Source: VBDM01 sp963699535 (lineage in GTDB: Bacteria > Pseudomonadota > Gammaproteobacteria > Burkholderiales > SG8-39). From it: DNA of 64,000 nt. Under the pieces are notes generated by a model that saw nothing but the letters and a program-made list of their open reading frames with translations, had not been told where the DNA came from and did not search any database. Within the stretch, counting starts at the first letter, position 1. Every line of letters starts with the position of its first letter. This document shows positions 26,416-35,291 of the stretch, piece after piece. A program made the translations under genes and the position numbers. The DNA lies in assembly GCA_963699535.1 (NCBI GenBank), contig CAVOUJ010000028.1, positions 124,001 to 188,000 on the forward strand, in the 5' to 3' direction.

Positions 26416-27444
26416 ATGGACCTGAGACCGATCGCTGCCTTGACCCTCGGGCTTCTCGCCTGCGGCGCCGGCGCGCAGACGCTCTTCGATTACGGCGGTC
26501 CGGACCGCATGGAGAGGATCGTCTCGGCCGCGAAGAAGGAAGGCTCGCTCACGCTGTATACGACCTTCGCGGAGAAGGACCAGCCCGCGCTCGTCAAGCC
26601 TTTCGAGGCGAAGTACGGCGTCAAGGTCGTCATCTGGCGGGCCGGGACGGACAAGGTGCTGCAGCGCACGCTCGCCGAGGCGGCGGCGAAGAAGTACAAC
26701 GTGGACGTGATCCATTTCGGCTCGCCCGAGATGGAAGCCCTTTCGCGCGAGAAGATCCTGCAGGCGGTGAGCTCGCCGCTCCACCGGGACCTGCAGCCGG
26801 GCTCCGTGCCGGCGCACCGCGAATGGGCCGCGACGCTGCTGTCGGTTTGGGTTCAGGTCTACAACACCAACCTCATCAAGAAATCGGATCTCCCAAAGAC
26901 GTACAGGGATCTGCTGGATCCCAAGTGGAAAGGCAAGCTCGGCATCGAGGCGAAGAACCAGGACTGGTTCGCCTCCGTCGTCGATGTGATGGGCGGCGGT
27001 GAGAAGGGACTCGATTTCTTCCGTGACCTCGTCGCCAGGAACGGCCTCTCCGCGCGCACCGGGCATACCCTGCTCAACAACATGGTGATCGCTGGCGAGG
27101 TCCCGCTCGCGCTGACCGTATACAACTATATGCCCGAGCAGGCGAAGAAGAAGGGGGCGCCTATCGACTGGTTCGCGCTCGAGCCCGCTGTGGCGCGCTC
27201 CAACGCCGTCGGCGTCGCGAGGCGGGCCCCGCATCCGAACGCCGGGCTCCTCTTCTACGAATACATGCTGGGCGAGGGGCAGCAGGCTCTGGTGCAGATG
27301 GACTACGTGCCTTCCAACGTCAAGATGCCCTCGCCGCTCAAGAACGTGAGAATCCTTCAGACCGATCCTATCCGTACGCTCGACGAAACCGAGAAATGGA
27401 CGAAGATTTTCGAAGACGTCGTGCTGAAGCGCGCCGGAAGCTGA
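26416..27444 (+). CDS. extracellular solute-binding protein, iron/2-AEP-type ABC transporter (copy 3)
   Basis: Third paralog of the binding-protein family in this cluster, 342 residues and intact. It has a signal peptide (about 1-20, ending GAGAQ), LTLYTTFAEKDQPALVKPFE, VYNTNLIKKSDLPKTYRDLL and EAKNQDWFASVVDVMGG. All three copies keep the RTGHTL or RKGHTL segment, a likely ligand-contact loop. An MFS gene starts 36 bases downstream. Three receptors with a single visible permease/ATPase pair suggest several related ligands or expression states. Confidence 0.88.
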   Translation: MDLRPIAALTLGLLACGAGAQTLFDYGGPDRMERIVSAAKKEGSLTLYTTFAEKDQPALVKPFEAKYGVKVVIWRAGTDKVLQRTLAEAAAKKYNVDVIHFGSPEMEALSREKILQAVSSPLHRDLQPGSVPAHREWAATLLSVWVQVYNTNLIKKSDLPKTYRDLLDPKWKGKLGIEAKNQDWFASVVDVMGGGEKGLDFFRDLVARNGLSARTGHTLLNNMVIAGEVPLALTVYNYMPEQAKKKGAPIDWFALEPAVARSNAVGVARRAPHPNAGLLFYEYMLGEGQQALVQMDYVPSNVKMPSPLKNVRILQTDPIRTLDETEKWTKIFEDVVLKRAGS

Positions 27445-27480
27445 TCCGGCGCTCATGGCAATGCGGATCGGGAAATCCGA

Positions 27481-28716
27481 ATGAGCGTCGCAGCCGCCGC
27501 CTCCGTGGCGCCTCGCGGTTCATTCCGCGAGATGTGGCTGATCACGCTCGGCCACTCGCTCACGCATTGGTATCCGGCGACCTTCTACCTGCTCATGCCG
27601 ATCATCGGCAAGGAACTGGGGCTCAGCTTCAGCCAGATCGGTCTCGTCATGACCTGCCAGTACATCGCCGGCGCCGTGGCGAACGTTCCGGGAGGCGTGC
27701 TGGTCGACACCGTCGGCCGCAAGGGCGTGCTCATGGCGGTGTCGTTGTTCTGGGTGGGCTTCCCGTACCTGCTCATGGGGTTTACGCACAGCTATCTGAT
27801 GCTGCTCGGTTGCGTCGCGCTGGTGGGCTTCGGCAACAGCCTCTGGCATCCGACCGCGATCCCGACTCTCGCGCGCCGTTTCCCCGAGCGCAAGGGCCTC
27901 GTGCTTTCACTGCACAGCATGGGCGGCAACGTGGGCGATGCGATCGCGCCGGTTGTCATCGGCTCGCTGCTCGCCGTGCTCTCATGGCGCGAGGTGATCG
28001 TCCTCAACGTCGCGCCGGGCATCGTGATCGCGCTCCTCATCTTTGTTTTCCTGGGCACGCTGCGATTGGGTGGAAGCAAGCGCGCCGCGTCCGGCGAGGC
28101 GCAAGGGAGCGCCCAGTCGCTGGCCGACTATTTCCGCGGCCTGGCCGAACTGTTCCGCAGCCGCGGGCTCGTTCTGCTTTCCGCGAGCTCCGCGTTTCGC
28201 TCGATGACGCAGAACGCGCTGCTCACTTTCCTTCCGGTTTTTCTGGCTTACGAGCTCGGCTACCCGCCCTTCTGGGTGGGCGTATGCATGTTTGCGCTGC
28301 AGACCGCGGGATTCGCCGCTGCGCCCATCGCAGGGCACCTCTCTGACCGCATGGGCCGCAGGTCGATCATGATGACCAGCATGGCGATGACCGCCGTGGT
28401 GCTCGTCTTCATGGCACTCGCGGGCAAGTCGCTCGCGTTTGTCGCGTTCATCGCGGTGCTGGGCTTCTTTCTCTATGCGATCCGGCCGGTGATGCAGGCC
28501 TGGATTCTGGAGACGACCCCCAAGAACATGGGCGGCACGAGCATCGGGGTCCTCTTCGGCGCGCAGGCGCTCGGCTCCTCGGTAGGGCCGCTGCTCGGCG
28601 GGGTGGTCGGAGACGCCTACGGCCTCGCCGCAACGTTCCACTTCCTCGCCGCGACGATCGTCCTGGCGAATCTGTTCATTCTCTTCATGCCGAAGACGGA
28701 AGCAGCGAGGCCCTGA
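27481..28716 (+). CDS. MFS transporter
   Basis: Inner-membrane major facilitator of 411 residues with about twelve hydrophobic segments. The motif A-like loop between the second and third segments reads GGVLVDTVGRKGVLM, and the corresponding loop of the second half is GHLSDRMGRRSIMM. The N-terminal HSLTHWYPATFYLLMP resembles fosmidomycin-resistance/sugar-type MFS members. It follows the third binding protein in the same direction and converges with another MFS gene. It could export a product or import a related acid; direction and substrate are unknown. Confidence 0.88.
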   Translation: MSVAAAASVAPRGSFREMWLITLGHSLTHWYPATFYLLMPIIGKELGLSFSQIGLVMTCQYIAGAVANVPGGVLVDTVGRKGVLMAVSLFWVGFPYLLMGFTHSYLMLLGCVALVGFGNSLWHPTAIPTLARRFPERKGLVLSLHSMGGNVGDAIAPVVIGSLLAVLSWREVIVLNVAPGIVIALLIFVFLGTLRLGGSKRAASGEAQGSAQSLADYFRGLAELFRSRGLVLLSASSAFRSMTQNALLTFLPVFLAYELGYPPFWVGVCMFALQTAGFAAAPIAGHLSDRMGRRSIMMTSMAMTAVVLVFMALAGKSLAFVAFIAVLGFFLYAIRPVMQAWILETTPKNMGGTSIGVLFGAQALGSSVGPLLGGVVGDAYGLAATFHFLAATIVLANLFILFMPKTEAARP

Positions 28717-28749
28717 AGCCGAGCGTCCATCGCGGAGGCCGCGTGCGCA

Positions 28750-29910
28750 TCAAGGGCCGGGTCCTCGCTCGAGGCCGTCCTTTCGCAGGTCCTTCATCGA
28801 AACGAGCCCCCCGGCGAGGAGAAACGCAGCGTTCGCCCAGAATACCGGGAAGAGACCGAAGGAGGCGATGCCTCCGAACACGAGGGGAATCGCGATCTGG
28901 GTGATCTTGTTGACCGTGAGCCGCATTCCCAGCGCTTCCCCCGAGCGCCCCTGCGGCGCGTGCTGGTAGGTCAGCATGATGGTGAGCGGCTGCGCGCAGC
29001 CCAGGCCCAGCCCGAGCAGGAAGGCGGCGAGGACCAGCATGGGCGCGTCGGTGAGAAACGGGAACAGCGCGTAGATCGCGGTCGCGATGAACAGGGACCC
29101 CGTCAGGACGCCGGTCTCGCCGAAGCGCTTCGCGAGGTGATGCATCGCGAGACGCACCACGAAAGCGGCTGCGGCGTAGCTGCTCAGCACCAGTCCGATG
29201 CGCGAGGCCGAAAGGCCGATCGACTGGCCGTAAACCGGCAGATAGAAGGAGAACAACTCGATCCCGGTAAGCGTCACCCCGCTCATGATCAGCGTCCGGC
29301 GCAGCGGAGCTTCCTTCAGGAGATCGAGCGCCCGCCGCCCCTCTTTCTCGTCGTGCTGCTCGCCGCGCGGCGGAACGAGCCCGGGAAACGCGAGCGCGAG
29401 CAGAACGACCGACAGGGAAATCGCGGCGAGCACGACGTAGGTGGGCCGGAAGCCCAGCGCGTCGATCGAGAACCCGGCGAGCGACGGTCCGATGAAGGTG
29501 GATATCGAAGCGCCGAGCGCAAAGGTCGCGAAGTTCCTCGAGCGGTCTTCCGGCTTGCCGATCGACCCGACCGCGTTGTGGATCGAGACATGGAAGAAGA
29601 TCTGTCCGAGTCCGATCAGGGCGGGGCAGAGGAAGAGGAGGATGACGCTGTCGTGCAGCGTCGGCAGCAGGAGACCCGCGGTAATGCCGGCCGAGCCGAA
29701 CAGAATCGGATAGCGGACACCCAGGCGGTCGGAAACCCTGCCTGCGTATACTGCGAGAATCAGCGGAAACACCACGAACAGTGCGGCGAGGACGCCAACG
29801 GTGAAGGCATTCGCGCCAGCATTGAGGGCGCTGAGCGAAACCAGCACCTTGCTGCCGCGATGGCCGATGCCCGCGAGCACCGACAGGAGCACGACGAAAT
29901 AGACCGACAT
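28750..29910 (-). CDS. MFS transporter
   Basis: A 386-residue major facilitator on the minus strand, with twelve predicted membrane segments and the motif A variant AGRVSDRLGVRYPILFG. The second half carries HHLAKRFGETGVLTGSLF and a GQALGMR-like GEALGMRLTVNK region. It is not closely related to the MFS encoded just upstream, so local duplication is unlikely. The start chosen (29910) gives a membrane segment immediately; no clear ribosome site is seen. It diverges from the SEC-C gene. Confidence 0.86.
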   Translation of the reverse strand: MSVYFVVLLSVLAGIGHRGSKVLVSLSALNAGANAFTVGVLAALFVVFPLILAVYAGRVSDRLGVRYPILFGSAGITAGLLLPTLHDSVILLFLCPALIGLGQIFFHVSIHNAVGSIGKPEDRSRNFATFALGASISTFIGPSLAGFSIDALGFRPTYVVLAAISLSVVLLALAFPGLVPPRGEQHDEKEGRRALDLLKEAPLRRTLIMSGVTLTGIELFSFYLPVYGQSIGLSASRIGLVLSSYAAAAFVVRLAMHHLAKRFGETGVLTGSLFIATAIYALFPFLTDAPMLVLAAFLLGLGLGCAQPLTIMLTYQHAPQGRSGEALGMRLTVNKITQIAIPLVFGGIASFGLFPVFWANAAFLLAGGLVSMKDLRKDGLERGPGP

Positions 29911-29962
29911 GGGGAACTGCTATTGTCTCCGGAAAATCCGGAGCATGCGCTAAACTTTCCCG

Positions 29963-30523
29963 ATGCCCGTCGGAAGAAACGATCCCTGCCCCTGCGGCAG
30001 CGGCAGGAAATACAAGAAGTGCTGCGGTGCGGTGGTGCCCATCAAACCGGACACGAACTCCGGCGCCGAACAAGCTCCGGGCACGCGGCGATGCGGAACG
30101 TGCACCGCTTGCTGCGACGGTTGGGTCAAGGGGACGGTTCTCGGCCACGAGATGAAACCCGGCCAGCCGTGCCATTTCCGCGGCGAGGGATGTTGCACCA
30201 TCTATGAGCGCCGTCCGGCCGAACCGTGCCGGAACTTCATCTGCGGATGGCTGCAGGCGGACAGTCCCTTCCCGGAGGAATTCCGTCCCGACCGGCTCGG
30301 CGTTCTGATCATTCCGAAGCGGTGGAGAGACAAGATCGCCTATATTCTATGCTCGGCCCCGCGCGACCCGGACGAGGCGCTGCTTGCCTGGATGCGCAAC
30401 TTCAGCCTCCTGACCGATCGCCCGTTCATCTACGCTCAGGCGGGCGAGCGCTTTGGATTCGGATCCAAGGACTTTCAGATCGAGATGCTGGCGAAGCTCG
30501 AACGCGACGGGCAACTGTGGTAG
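29963..30523 (+). CDS. SEC-C motif protein with YkgJ-like cysteine cluster
   Basis: A 186-residue cysteine-rich protein. Residues 5-21 form a SEC-C zinc motif (NDPCPCGSGRKYKKCC), as found at the C-terminus of SecA and in many small proteins. From about residue 43 a second cluster follows, CGTCTACCDGWVKGTV, with GEGCCTIYERRPAEPC and RNFICGW. This pattern is like YkgJ/CxxCxxCC-family metal-binding proteins. No signal peptide or membrane segment is seen. It is monocistronic, between a divergent MFS gene and the Liv-type operon. Function is unknown; the two-domain combination is clear. Confidence 0.85.
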   Translation: MPVGRNDPCPCGSGRKYKKCCGAVVPIKPDTNSGAEQAPGTRRCGTCTACCDGWVKGTVLGHEMKPGQPCHFRGEGCCTIYERRPAEPCRNFICGWLQADSPFPEEFRPDRLGVLIIPKRWRDKIAYILCSAPRDPDEALLAWMRNFSLLTDRPFIYAQAGERFGFGSKDFQIEMLAKLERDGQLW

Positions 30524-30564
30524 GCCGTGGTGGGCGACGCCCACCGCTCGTCGGCGAGTATCGC

Positions 30565-30592
30565 TTGACAAATATCGGCGCGCTTCCATAAT
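30565..30592 (+). promoter_or_regulatory. sigma-70-like promoter of the Liv-type ABC operon
   Basis: TTGACA (30565-30570) and CATAAT (30587-30592) are 16 bases apart, about 80 bases before the binding-protein ATG. Both hexamers are near consensus and nothing else lies in this 149-base gap. Confidence 0.65.
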
Positions 30593-30672
30593 CGCCGTGC
30601 GAGCCCCCGGGGAGAGGGGGCACGGGCGCACAAGCCCGCCGATTGCCGAATCTAAAGCTGAGGAGGAGACCC

Positions 30673-31929
30673 ATGTTACGCATAGAGCACCGTTTTCTTT
30701 CCATTCTGGGACGCGCGTTCGCGGTCCTGCTCGTCGGAATCTCGCTGACCGGAGCAGCGCTCGCGCAGCCGATCAAGGTCGGGATGAGCATGCCGCAAAC
30801 CGGCCCGCTCGGTGCCGGCGGCAAGGCCGCGCTGCTGGCGCTCCAGATGTGGGTCGAGGACGTGAACGCGAAGGGCGGCCTGCTCGGGCGCAAGGTCGAG
30901 TTCATCGTCTACGACGACCAAACGAACCCGGCGCTCACGCCTTCCATCTACACCAAGCTCCTCGACGTGGACAAGGTGGACCTGCTGATCGCGCCCTACG
31001 GCACGGTGCCCACCGCTCCCATCATGCCGCTCGTGAAGCAGCGCGATCTCCTCCTCATGGGCAACTTCTCGTTCCAGGTGAACCACACCGTCAAGCACGA
31101 CAAGTGGTTCAACAACTCGCCGTGGAACAACGCCTCGAGCTGGTCCGACGGCTTCATCGAGGCCGGCCTGAAGGCGGGCTCGAAGACGATCGCCTTCCTC
31201 GCCGCCGACCAGGAGTTCGCGCAGAACCTCGCGAACGGCGCCAGGGAACTCGCCAAGAAGGCGAACCTGCAGACCGTCTACAACCAGAACTATCCACCGA
31301 CGACGGTGGACTTCTCTTCCATGATCCGCGCCGTCCGCGCGGCCAAACCTGACATCGTGTTCGTGATGTCCTACCCGAACGACTCGGTGGCTATCGTGCG
31401 CGCCGTGAACGAGATCGGCGTCGGTCCCTCGGTGAAGATCTTCGGCGGGGGAATGGTCGGTCTGCAATTCACGCCGATCATGGAAAACCTCGGCAGCTCG
31501 CTGAATGGCATCGTCAACTACAACTCCTACGTGCCGGGGATCAAGTACCCGGGAATCGAGGAGTTCCTGCAGCGCTACGCCAAGAAAGCGGTCGAAGCCA
31601 AGGTCGATCCGCTCGGCTTCTACCTGCCGCCGTTCAACTACGCCATCGGCCAGATGCTAGAGCAGGCGGTCACCGCGACCAAGAGCCTGAACCACAAGGT
31701 GCTCGCGGACTACATCCGCAAGAACGAGATGAAGACCATCGTCGGTCCGATCCGCTACGGTCCCGACGGCGAATGGGCCAACGCACGCGTGGTGCAGGCG
31801 CAGTTCCGCGGCGTAGTGGACAAGAACGTCGACCAGTTCCGCCAGGTCGGAAAGCAGGTGATCCTCTTTCCGCCCCAGTATAGGACCGGCGATGTCATCA
31901 CGCCGTTCGAGAAGGCACGCGGCAAATAG
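30673..31929 (+). CDS. branched-chain amino acid-type ABC transporter substrate-binding protein
   Basis: Periplasmic-binding-protein type I fold of 418 residues. The ATG at 30673 follows AGGAGGAG. The signal peptide runs to about residue 32 (SLTGAALAQP). The family pattern is GMSMPQTGPLGAGGKAALLALQMWVEDVNAKGGLLGRKVE, split around residue 60, with YDDQTNPA and a PDIVFVMSYPNDSVAIVRAVNE hinge. The ligand may be an aromatic acid, amino acid or amide rather than leucine, as in many catabolic clusters. A hairpin with short U-run lies between it and the permease genes, which would lower their expression relative to the receptor. Confidence 0.9.
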   Translation: MLRIEHRFLSILGRAFAVLLVGISLTGAALAQPIKVGMSMPQTGPLGAGGKAALLALQMWVEDVNAKGGLLGRKVEFIVYDDQTNPALTPSIYTKLLDVDKVDLLIAPYGTVPTAPIMPLVKQRDLLLMGNFSFQVNHTVKHDKWFNNSPWNNASSWSDGFIEAGLKAGSKTIAFLAADQEFAQNLANGARELAKKANLQTVYNQNYPPTTVDFSSMIRAVRAAKPDIVFVMSYPNDSVAIVRAVNEIGVGPSVKIFGGGMVGLQFTPIMENLGSSLNGIVNYNSYVPGIKYPGIEEFLQRYAKKAVEAKVDPLGFYLPPFNYAIGQMLEQAVTATKSLNHKVLADYIRKNEMKTIVGPIRYGPDGEWANARVVQAQFRGVVDKNVDQFRQVGKQVILFPPQYRTGDVITPFEKARGK

Positions 31930-31945
31930 GCGTTCTCGGGCACAG

Positions 31946-31976
31946 GAAAAGCGGCGCGGTCACCCGCGCCGTTTTC
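31946..31976 (+). terminator. attenuator-like hairpin between binding protein and permeases
   Basis: CGGCGCGG (31952-31959), loop TCAC, CCGCGCCG (31964-31971), flanked by GAAAA and TTTTC. An intrinsic-terminator shape inside an operon usually gives partial readthrough. Confidence 0.65.
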
Positions 31977-31990
31977 TTGAGTAGCGGGCC

Positions 31991-32863
31991 ATGTTCTCTT
32001 TCGAGTTGCTGTTCGAGGCGGTCCTCTTCGGCGTCCTGCTCGGATGCTTCTACGCAGCGGTCAGCATCGGGCTTTCGGTGTCGTTCGGACTGCTCGACGT
32101 GCCGCACGTCGCGCACCCGGCGATCATGGTGTTCGGCTCCTACTGCACCTATCTCCTCGGCCGCTATGGCTGGGACCCGATCCTCGCGGGGATCGCCCTC
32201 ATGCCGGTCTTTTTCCTGCTGGGCATGGGGGTGTACCGCTTCTACTACGAAACCTTCGAGAAACGCGGCACCGACACGGGCGTGCGCGGCCTCGCGTTCT
32301 TCTTCGGGCTCGCGCTTATCATCGAAGTCGGCTTGATCCTCCTCTTCGGGGTGGACCAGCGCATGGTCGAGGCCGATTACATCGGCAAGAGCCTCGCCAT
32401 CGGAGAGCTACGCATCCCCTTGCGCATGCTGGTCGCCTTCGGCGTCGCCGTGGTGCTGACCGCCGCGCTCACGCTCTATCTCTCGCACACTTTCACCGGG
32501 CGGGCGATCAAGGCGGTGGCGCAGGATGAACCTGCGCTTCGCCTGATGGGCGCAAACCCGATGCGCATCAAGCAGTGGGCATTCGGCATCGCCACCGGAG
32601 TGACGGCGCTTGCCGGCGCCATGCTGATCATCGTCGGGCCCGTCGAGCCGAGCATGGACCGCGTGTATATAGGCCGCACATTCTGCGTCGTCGTGCTCGC
32701 GGGGCTGGGGAGCATGACCGGGACGGTTGCCGCGGGGCTGATCCTGGGGATTTCGGAATCGATCGTGCTCATGCAATTCGGCGCGTCCTGGGCGCCGGCG
32801 GTCGCGTTCGGCCTCCTGCTCATCGTGCTCGGATTCCGGCCGCAGGGGCTGTTCGGACGATGA
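31991..32863 (+). CDS. livH: branched-chain amino acid-type ABC transporter permease LivH family
   Basis: Integral membrane permease of 290 residues with about eight hydrophobic segments. The LivH-type cytoplasmic signature reads GRAIKAVAQDEPALRLMGANP, and the C-terminal region GLGSMTGTVAAGLILGISESI is typical of the family. The ATG at 31991 lies 61 bases after the receptor gene, beyond a hairpin. The 3' end overlaps livM (ATGATGA at 32860). The substrate is set by the upstream receptor and is not known. Confidence 0.9.
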   Translation: MFSFELLFEAVLFGVLLGCFYAAVSIGLSVSFGLLDVPHVAHPAIMVFGSYCTYLLGRYGWDPILAGIALMPVFFLLGMGVYRFYYETFEKRGTDTGVRGLAFFFGLALIIEVGLILLFGVDQRMVEADYIGKSLAIGELRIPLRMLVAFGVAVVLTAALTLYLSHTFTGRAIKAVAQDEPALRLMGANPMRIKQWAFGIATGVTALAGAMLIIVGPVEPSMDRVYIGRTFCVVVLAGLGSMTGTVAAGLILGISESIVLMQFGASWAPAVAFGLLLIVLGFRPQGLFGR

Positions 32864-33798
32864 TGCGCGGCGCGGGATTCTGGGTCGGTGCCGGCGTCGC
32901 GATCGGCCTGGCGGCACTCGCTGCCGGGACCTTCAAGGACGAGTATTTCTTCTTCGCTGCGTACCCCATCCTCATGTACATCGTCCTGGCGACCGCATGG
33001 AACATCCTCGGGGGCTACGCCGGCTACGTGAATTTCGGCACCGCGGCCTTCTTCGGCCTGGGCGCCTACACCGCCGCCGCGCTCTTCCACGCGACCGGCG
33101 CGCCGCTCGTCTTGCAGATTCTCGCGGCTGCGATCATGTCCGGGCTGCTCGGCTTCGGCACGGGACTGGTGACCCTGCGGCTGCGCGGGATCTTCTTCTC
33201 GATCGCGACGGTCGCGGTGATCTTCATCATGGAGACGCTGTTCATCAACTGGCGCTTTACCGGCGGCGCGACGGGCCTGCAATTGCTGCGCCCCGCGCCG
33301 ATCGCGTTCGAGTCCTACATCAAGATGCTGTTCGTGGTCATGGCGGCGCTGGCGGTCGCAGCGGTGGCCGTCGCGCGCTATATCGAGAATTCCTGGATCG
33401 GGCGGGGCCTGCGAGCGATCCGCGACAGCGAGGAGGCCGCCGAAGCGAGCGGCGTGCCGACACTCAGGCTGAAGACCTACGCCTGCACGGTCTCGGGGGC
33501 GCTGATGGGCGCCGCGGGGGCTCCCATGCCCATGTACCTCTCCTTCATCGAGCCGGCGTCGACGTTCAACCTGAACTACTCGATCGGGGCGCTTGCGAGC
33601 GCTATCATCGGCGGCACGGCGCACTGGCTCGGGCCGGTGCTCGGCGCAGTGCTGTTGAGCTCGCTCCAGCAGTACGCGACGGTGAACATCTCCAACGAGA
33701 TGAACGTGTTGGTGGTTGGAGTGCTGCTCGTCGTGTTCGTGGTCGCCGCCCCGGAAGGGATCCTCGGTCTGCTTAAGAAATTGAAGCGAACGAAATGA
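32860..33798 (+). CDS. livM: branched-chain amino acid-type ABC transporter permease LivM family
   Basis: Second permease, 312 residues, with the LivM features GGYAGYVNFGTAAFFGLGAY and the cytoplasmic loop GRGLRAIRDSEEAAEASGV. Two consecutive ATG codons (32860, 32863) overlap the livH stop; the first is used here. The frame also runs upstream inside livH, but that is shadow. Its stop overlaps livG by four bases (ATGA at 33795), so the four transport genes are tightly coupled. Confidence 0.9.
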   Translation: MMRGAGFWVGAGVAIGLAALAAGTFKDEYFFFAAYPILMYIVLATAWNILGGYAGYVNFGTAAFFGLGAYTAAALFHATGAPLVLQILAAAIMSGLLGFGTGLVTLRLRGIFFSIATVAVIFIMETLFINWRFTGGATGLQLLRPAPIAFESYIKMLFVVMAALAVAAVAVARYIENSWIGRGLRAIRDSEEAAEASGVPTLRLKTYACTVSGALMGAAGAPMPMYLSFIEPASTFNLNYSIGALASAIIGGTAHWLGPVLGAVLLSSLQQYATVNISNEMNVLVVGVLLVVFVVAAPEGILGLLKKLKRTK

Positions 33799-34523
33799 GC
33801 GAAGCGCTCCTCGACGTTCAGGCAGTGTCCAAGCACTTTGGCGGGTTCACGGCCTTGTCGGCTGTCAGCATCGAGGTCGGGCAGGGCGAGCGCTTCGGGC
33901 TGATCGGGCCGAACGGTTCGGGCAAGACCACCCTCATCAATTGCATCTCGGGCACGCTGCAAAACGAGGGCGGCGAGATCGTGTTCGCGGGTGAGGAGAT
34001 TTCTGGCCTGCCCGCGTATCAGCGCACGCGCCGCGGCATCGCGCGCAGCTTTCAGATTCCGCGGCCGTTCTCCAGCATGTCGGTGCTCGAGAACCTGTTG
34101 GTGCCGCTGGAATTCGTCGTCCACCGCGGTTCCCTGCACAAGGCCGACACGCGCGAAGAGGCGATGGCGATGCTGAAGACCATCGGCCTCGCCGACAAGG
34201 CCGATACCCCGTCGAACCGCCTGTCCCAGGTCGAGCTGCGCAAGCTCGAGCTGGCCCGGGCCATGGCGGCGAAACCGCGCCTGCTGATTTCGGACGAGGC
34301 CATGGCGGGACTGTCGTCGAACGAAGTGAGCGAAGTGCTCGAGATCCTGTTCAAATTGAACGCGACGGGCATCACCATCATCATGATCGAGCACATCATG
34401 CAGGCGGTGATGCGTTTTTCACAGCGCGTGGTATGCCTCGATGCGGGCAGGATCATCTGCGAAGGCACGCCCGACTCGATCGTGAAGAACCTCGACGTGC
34501 AGAAGGCTTACCTTGGCGCTTAA
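33795..34523 (+). CDS. livG: branched-chain amino acid-type ABC transporter ATP-binding protein LivG family
   Basis: A 242-residue nucleotide-binding subunit with Walker A GPNGSGKTTLINCISG. The signature region departs from LSGGQ: it reads RLSQVELRKLELARAMA. Walker B is LLISDEAMAGLS, with the D-loop to H-loop region ending IEHIMQAVM. The Ala after the Walker B acidic pair (DEAMAGL) is normal for LivG, but the SQVE signature is a less common variant. It overlaps livF. Confidence 0.9.
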   Translation: MSEALLDVQAVSKHFGGFTALSAVSIEVGQGERFGLIGPNGSGKTTLINCISGTLQNEGGEIVFAGEEISGLPAYQRTRRGIARSFQIPRPFSSMSVLENLLVPLEFVVHRGSLHKADTREEAMAMLKTIGLADKADTPSNRLSQVELRKLELARAMAAKPRLLISDEAMAGLSSNEVSEVLEILFKLNATGITIIMIEHIMQAVMRFSQRVVCLDAGRIICEGTPDSIVKNLDVQKAYLGA

Positions 34524-35250
34524 TCTTTCGATCTCGGGGATCGACGCGGGCTACGGCGCGGTCCGTGCGCTACAGGGCGTTTCGATCACCGTAACCCAGG
34601 GCGAGACGGTCGCCTTGCTCGGCACCAACGGCAACGGCAAGAGCACGCTCATGAAGTGCGTCATGGGCGTGGTGCGGCCCACTCGGGGCTCGATCATTCT
34701 GGAGATGGACGGCGCGCGCCACGACCTGACCCGCCTTTCCACCGAGCAGATCGTGAGCCTCGGCCTCGCCTTGGTGCCCGAAGGCCGGCGCCTTTTTCCC
34801 AAGCTCACGGTCGAGGAGAACCTCAAGCTCGGCGCCTTCCGCAAGCTCGCCCGGCCCGACGTCGACAAGAACCTCGCGTTGTGCTTCGAGATGTTCCCGG
34901 TGCTGCAGGAGCGGCGCCGCCAGCTCGCCGGATCGCTCTCGGGCGGCCAGCAGCAGATGCTCGCGATCGGCCGCGCGCTCATGTCCTCGCCGCGCCTGCT
35001 CCTGGTGGACGAGCCCTCGGTCGGCCTTGCGCCGATCCTCGTTTCCAACACGATCTCCAAGATCAAGGAGTTGAAGGAGCGCTACGGCCTGACCGTGCTG
35101 ATGGCCGAGCAGAACTTCCACCAGGCTGTCCGCATCGCCAACCGAGGCTATATCATCGTGCATGGCGAGATCGTGTTCGAGGGCAAGACCGTCGCCGAGT
35201 TGGAGCAGAACGAGCTGGTGAAGAACTACTACCTGGGAAGCGCGGCCTGA
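34513..35250 (+). CDS. livF: branched-chain amino acid-type ABC transporter ATP-binding protein LivF family
   Basis: A 245-residue nucleotide-binding subunit. It has Walker A LGTNGNGKSTLMKCVMG, LVPEGRRLFPKLTVEENLKLGAF (LivF hallmark), signature SLSGGQQQMLAIGRALM, Walker B LLLVDEPSVGLAP and the H-loop in LMAEQNFHQAVR, where Gln-Asn precede the usual position. The best start is TTG at 34513, with AGAAGG 6 bases upstream and an 11-base overlap with livG. It is the last transport gene of the operon. Confidence 0.9.
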   Translation: MALNLSISGIDAGYGAVRALQGVSITVTQGETVALLGTNGNGKSTLMKCVMGVVRPTRGSIILEMDGARHDLTRLSTEQIVSLGLALVPEGRRLFPKLTVEENLKLGAFRKLARPDVDKNLALCFEMFPVLQERRRQLAGSLSGGQQQMLAIGRALMSSPRLLLVDEPSVGLAPILVSNTISKIKELKERYGLTVLMAEQNFHQAVRIANRGYIIVHGEIVFEGKTVAELEQNELVKNYYLGSAA

Positions 35251-35291
35251 TAGCCGTATAGACGAAAGCAACGGAGTATTCTCGGCATTGC

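Noticed and set aside
16435..27444. Phosphonate (2-aminoethylphosphonate) catabolic operon
   Set aside because: The receptor type and a TPP enzyme fit loosely, but no transaminase, phosphonatase or phosphonopyruvate hydrolase is present, and the TPP enzyme is not recognisably phosphonopyruvate decarboxylase.
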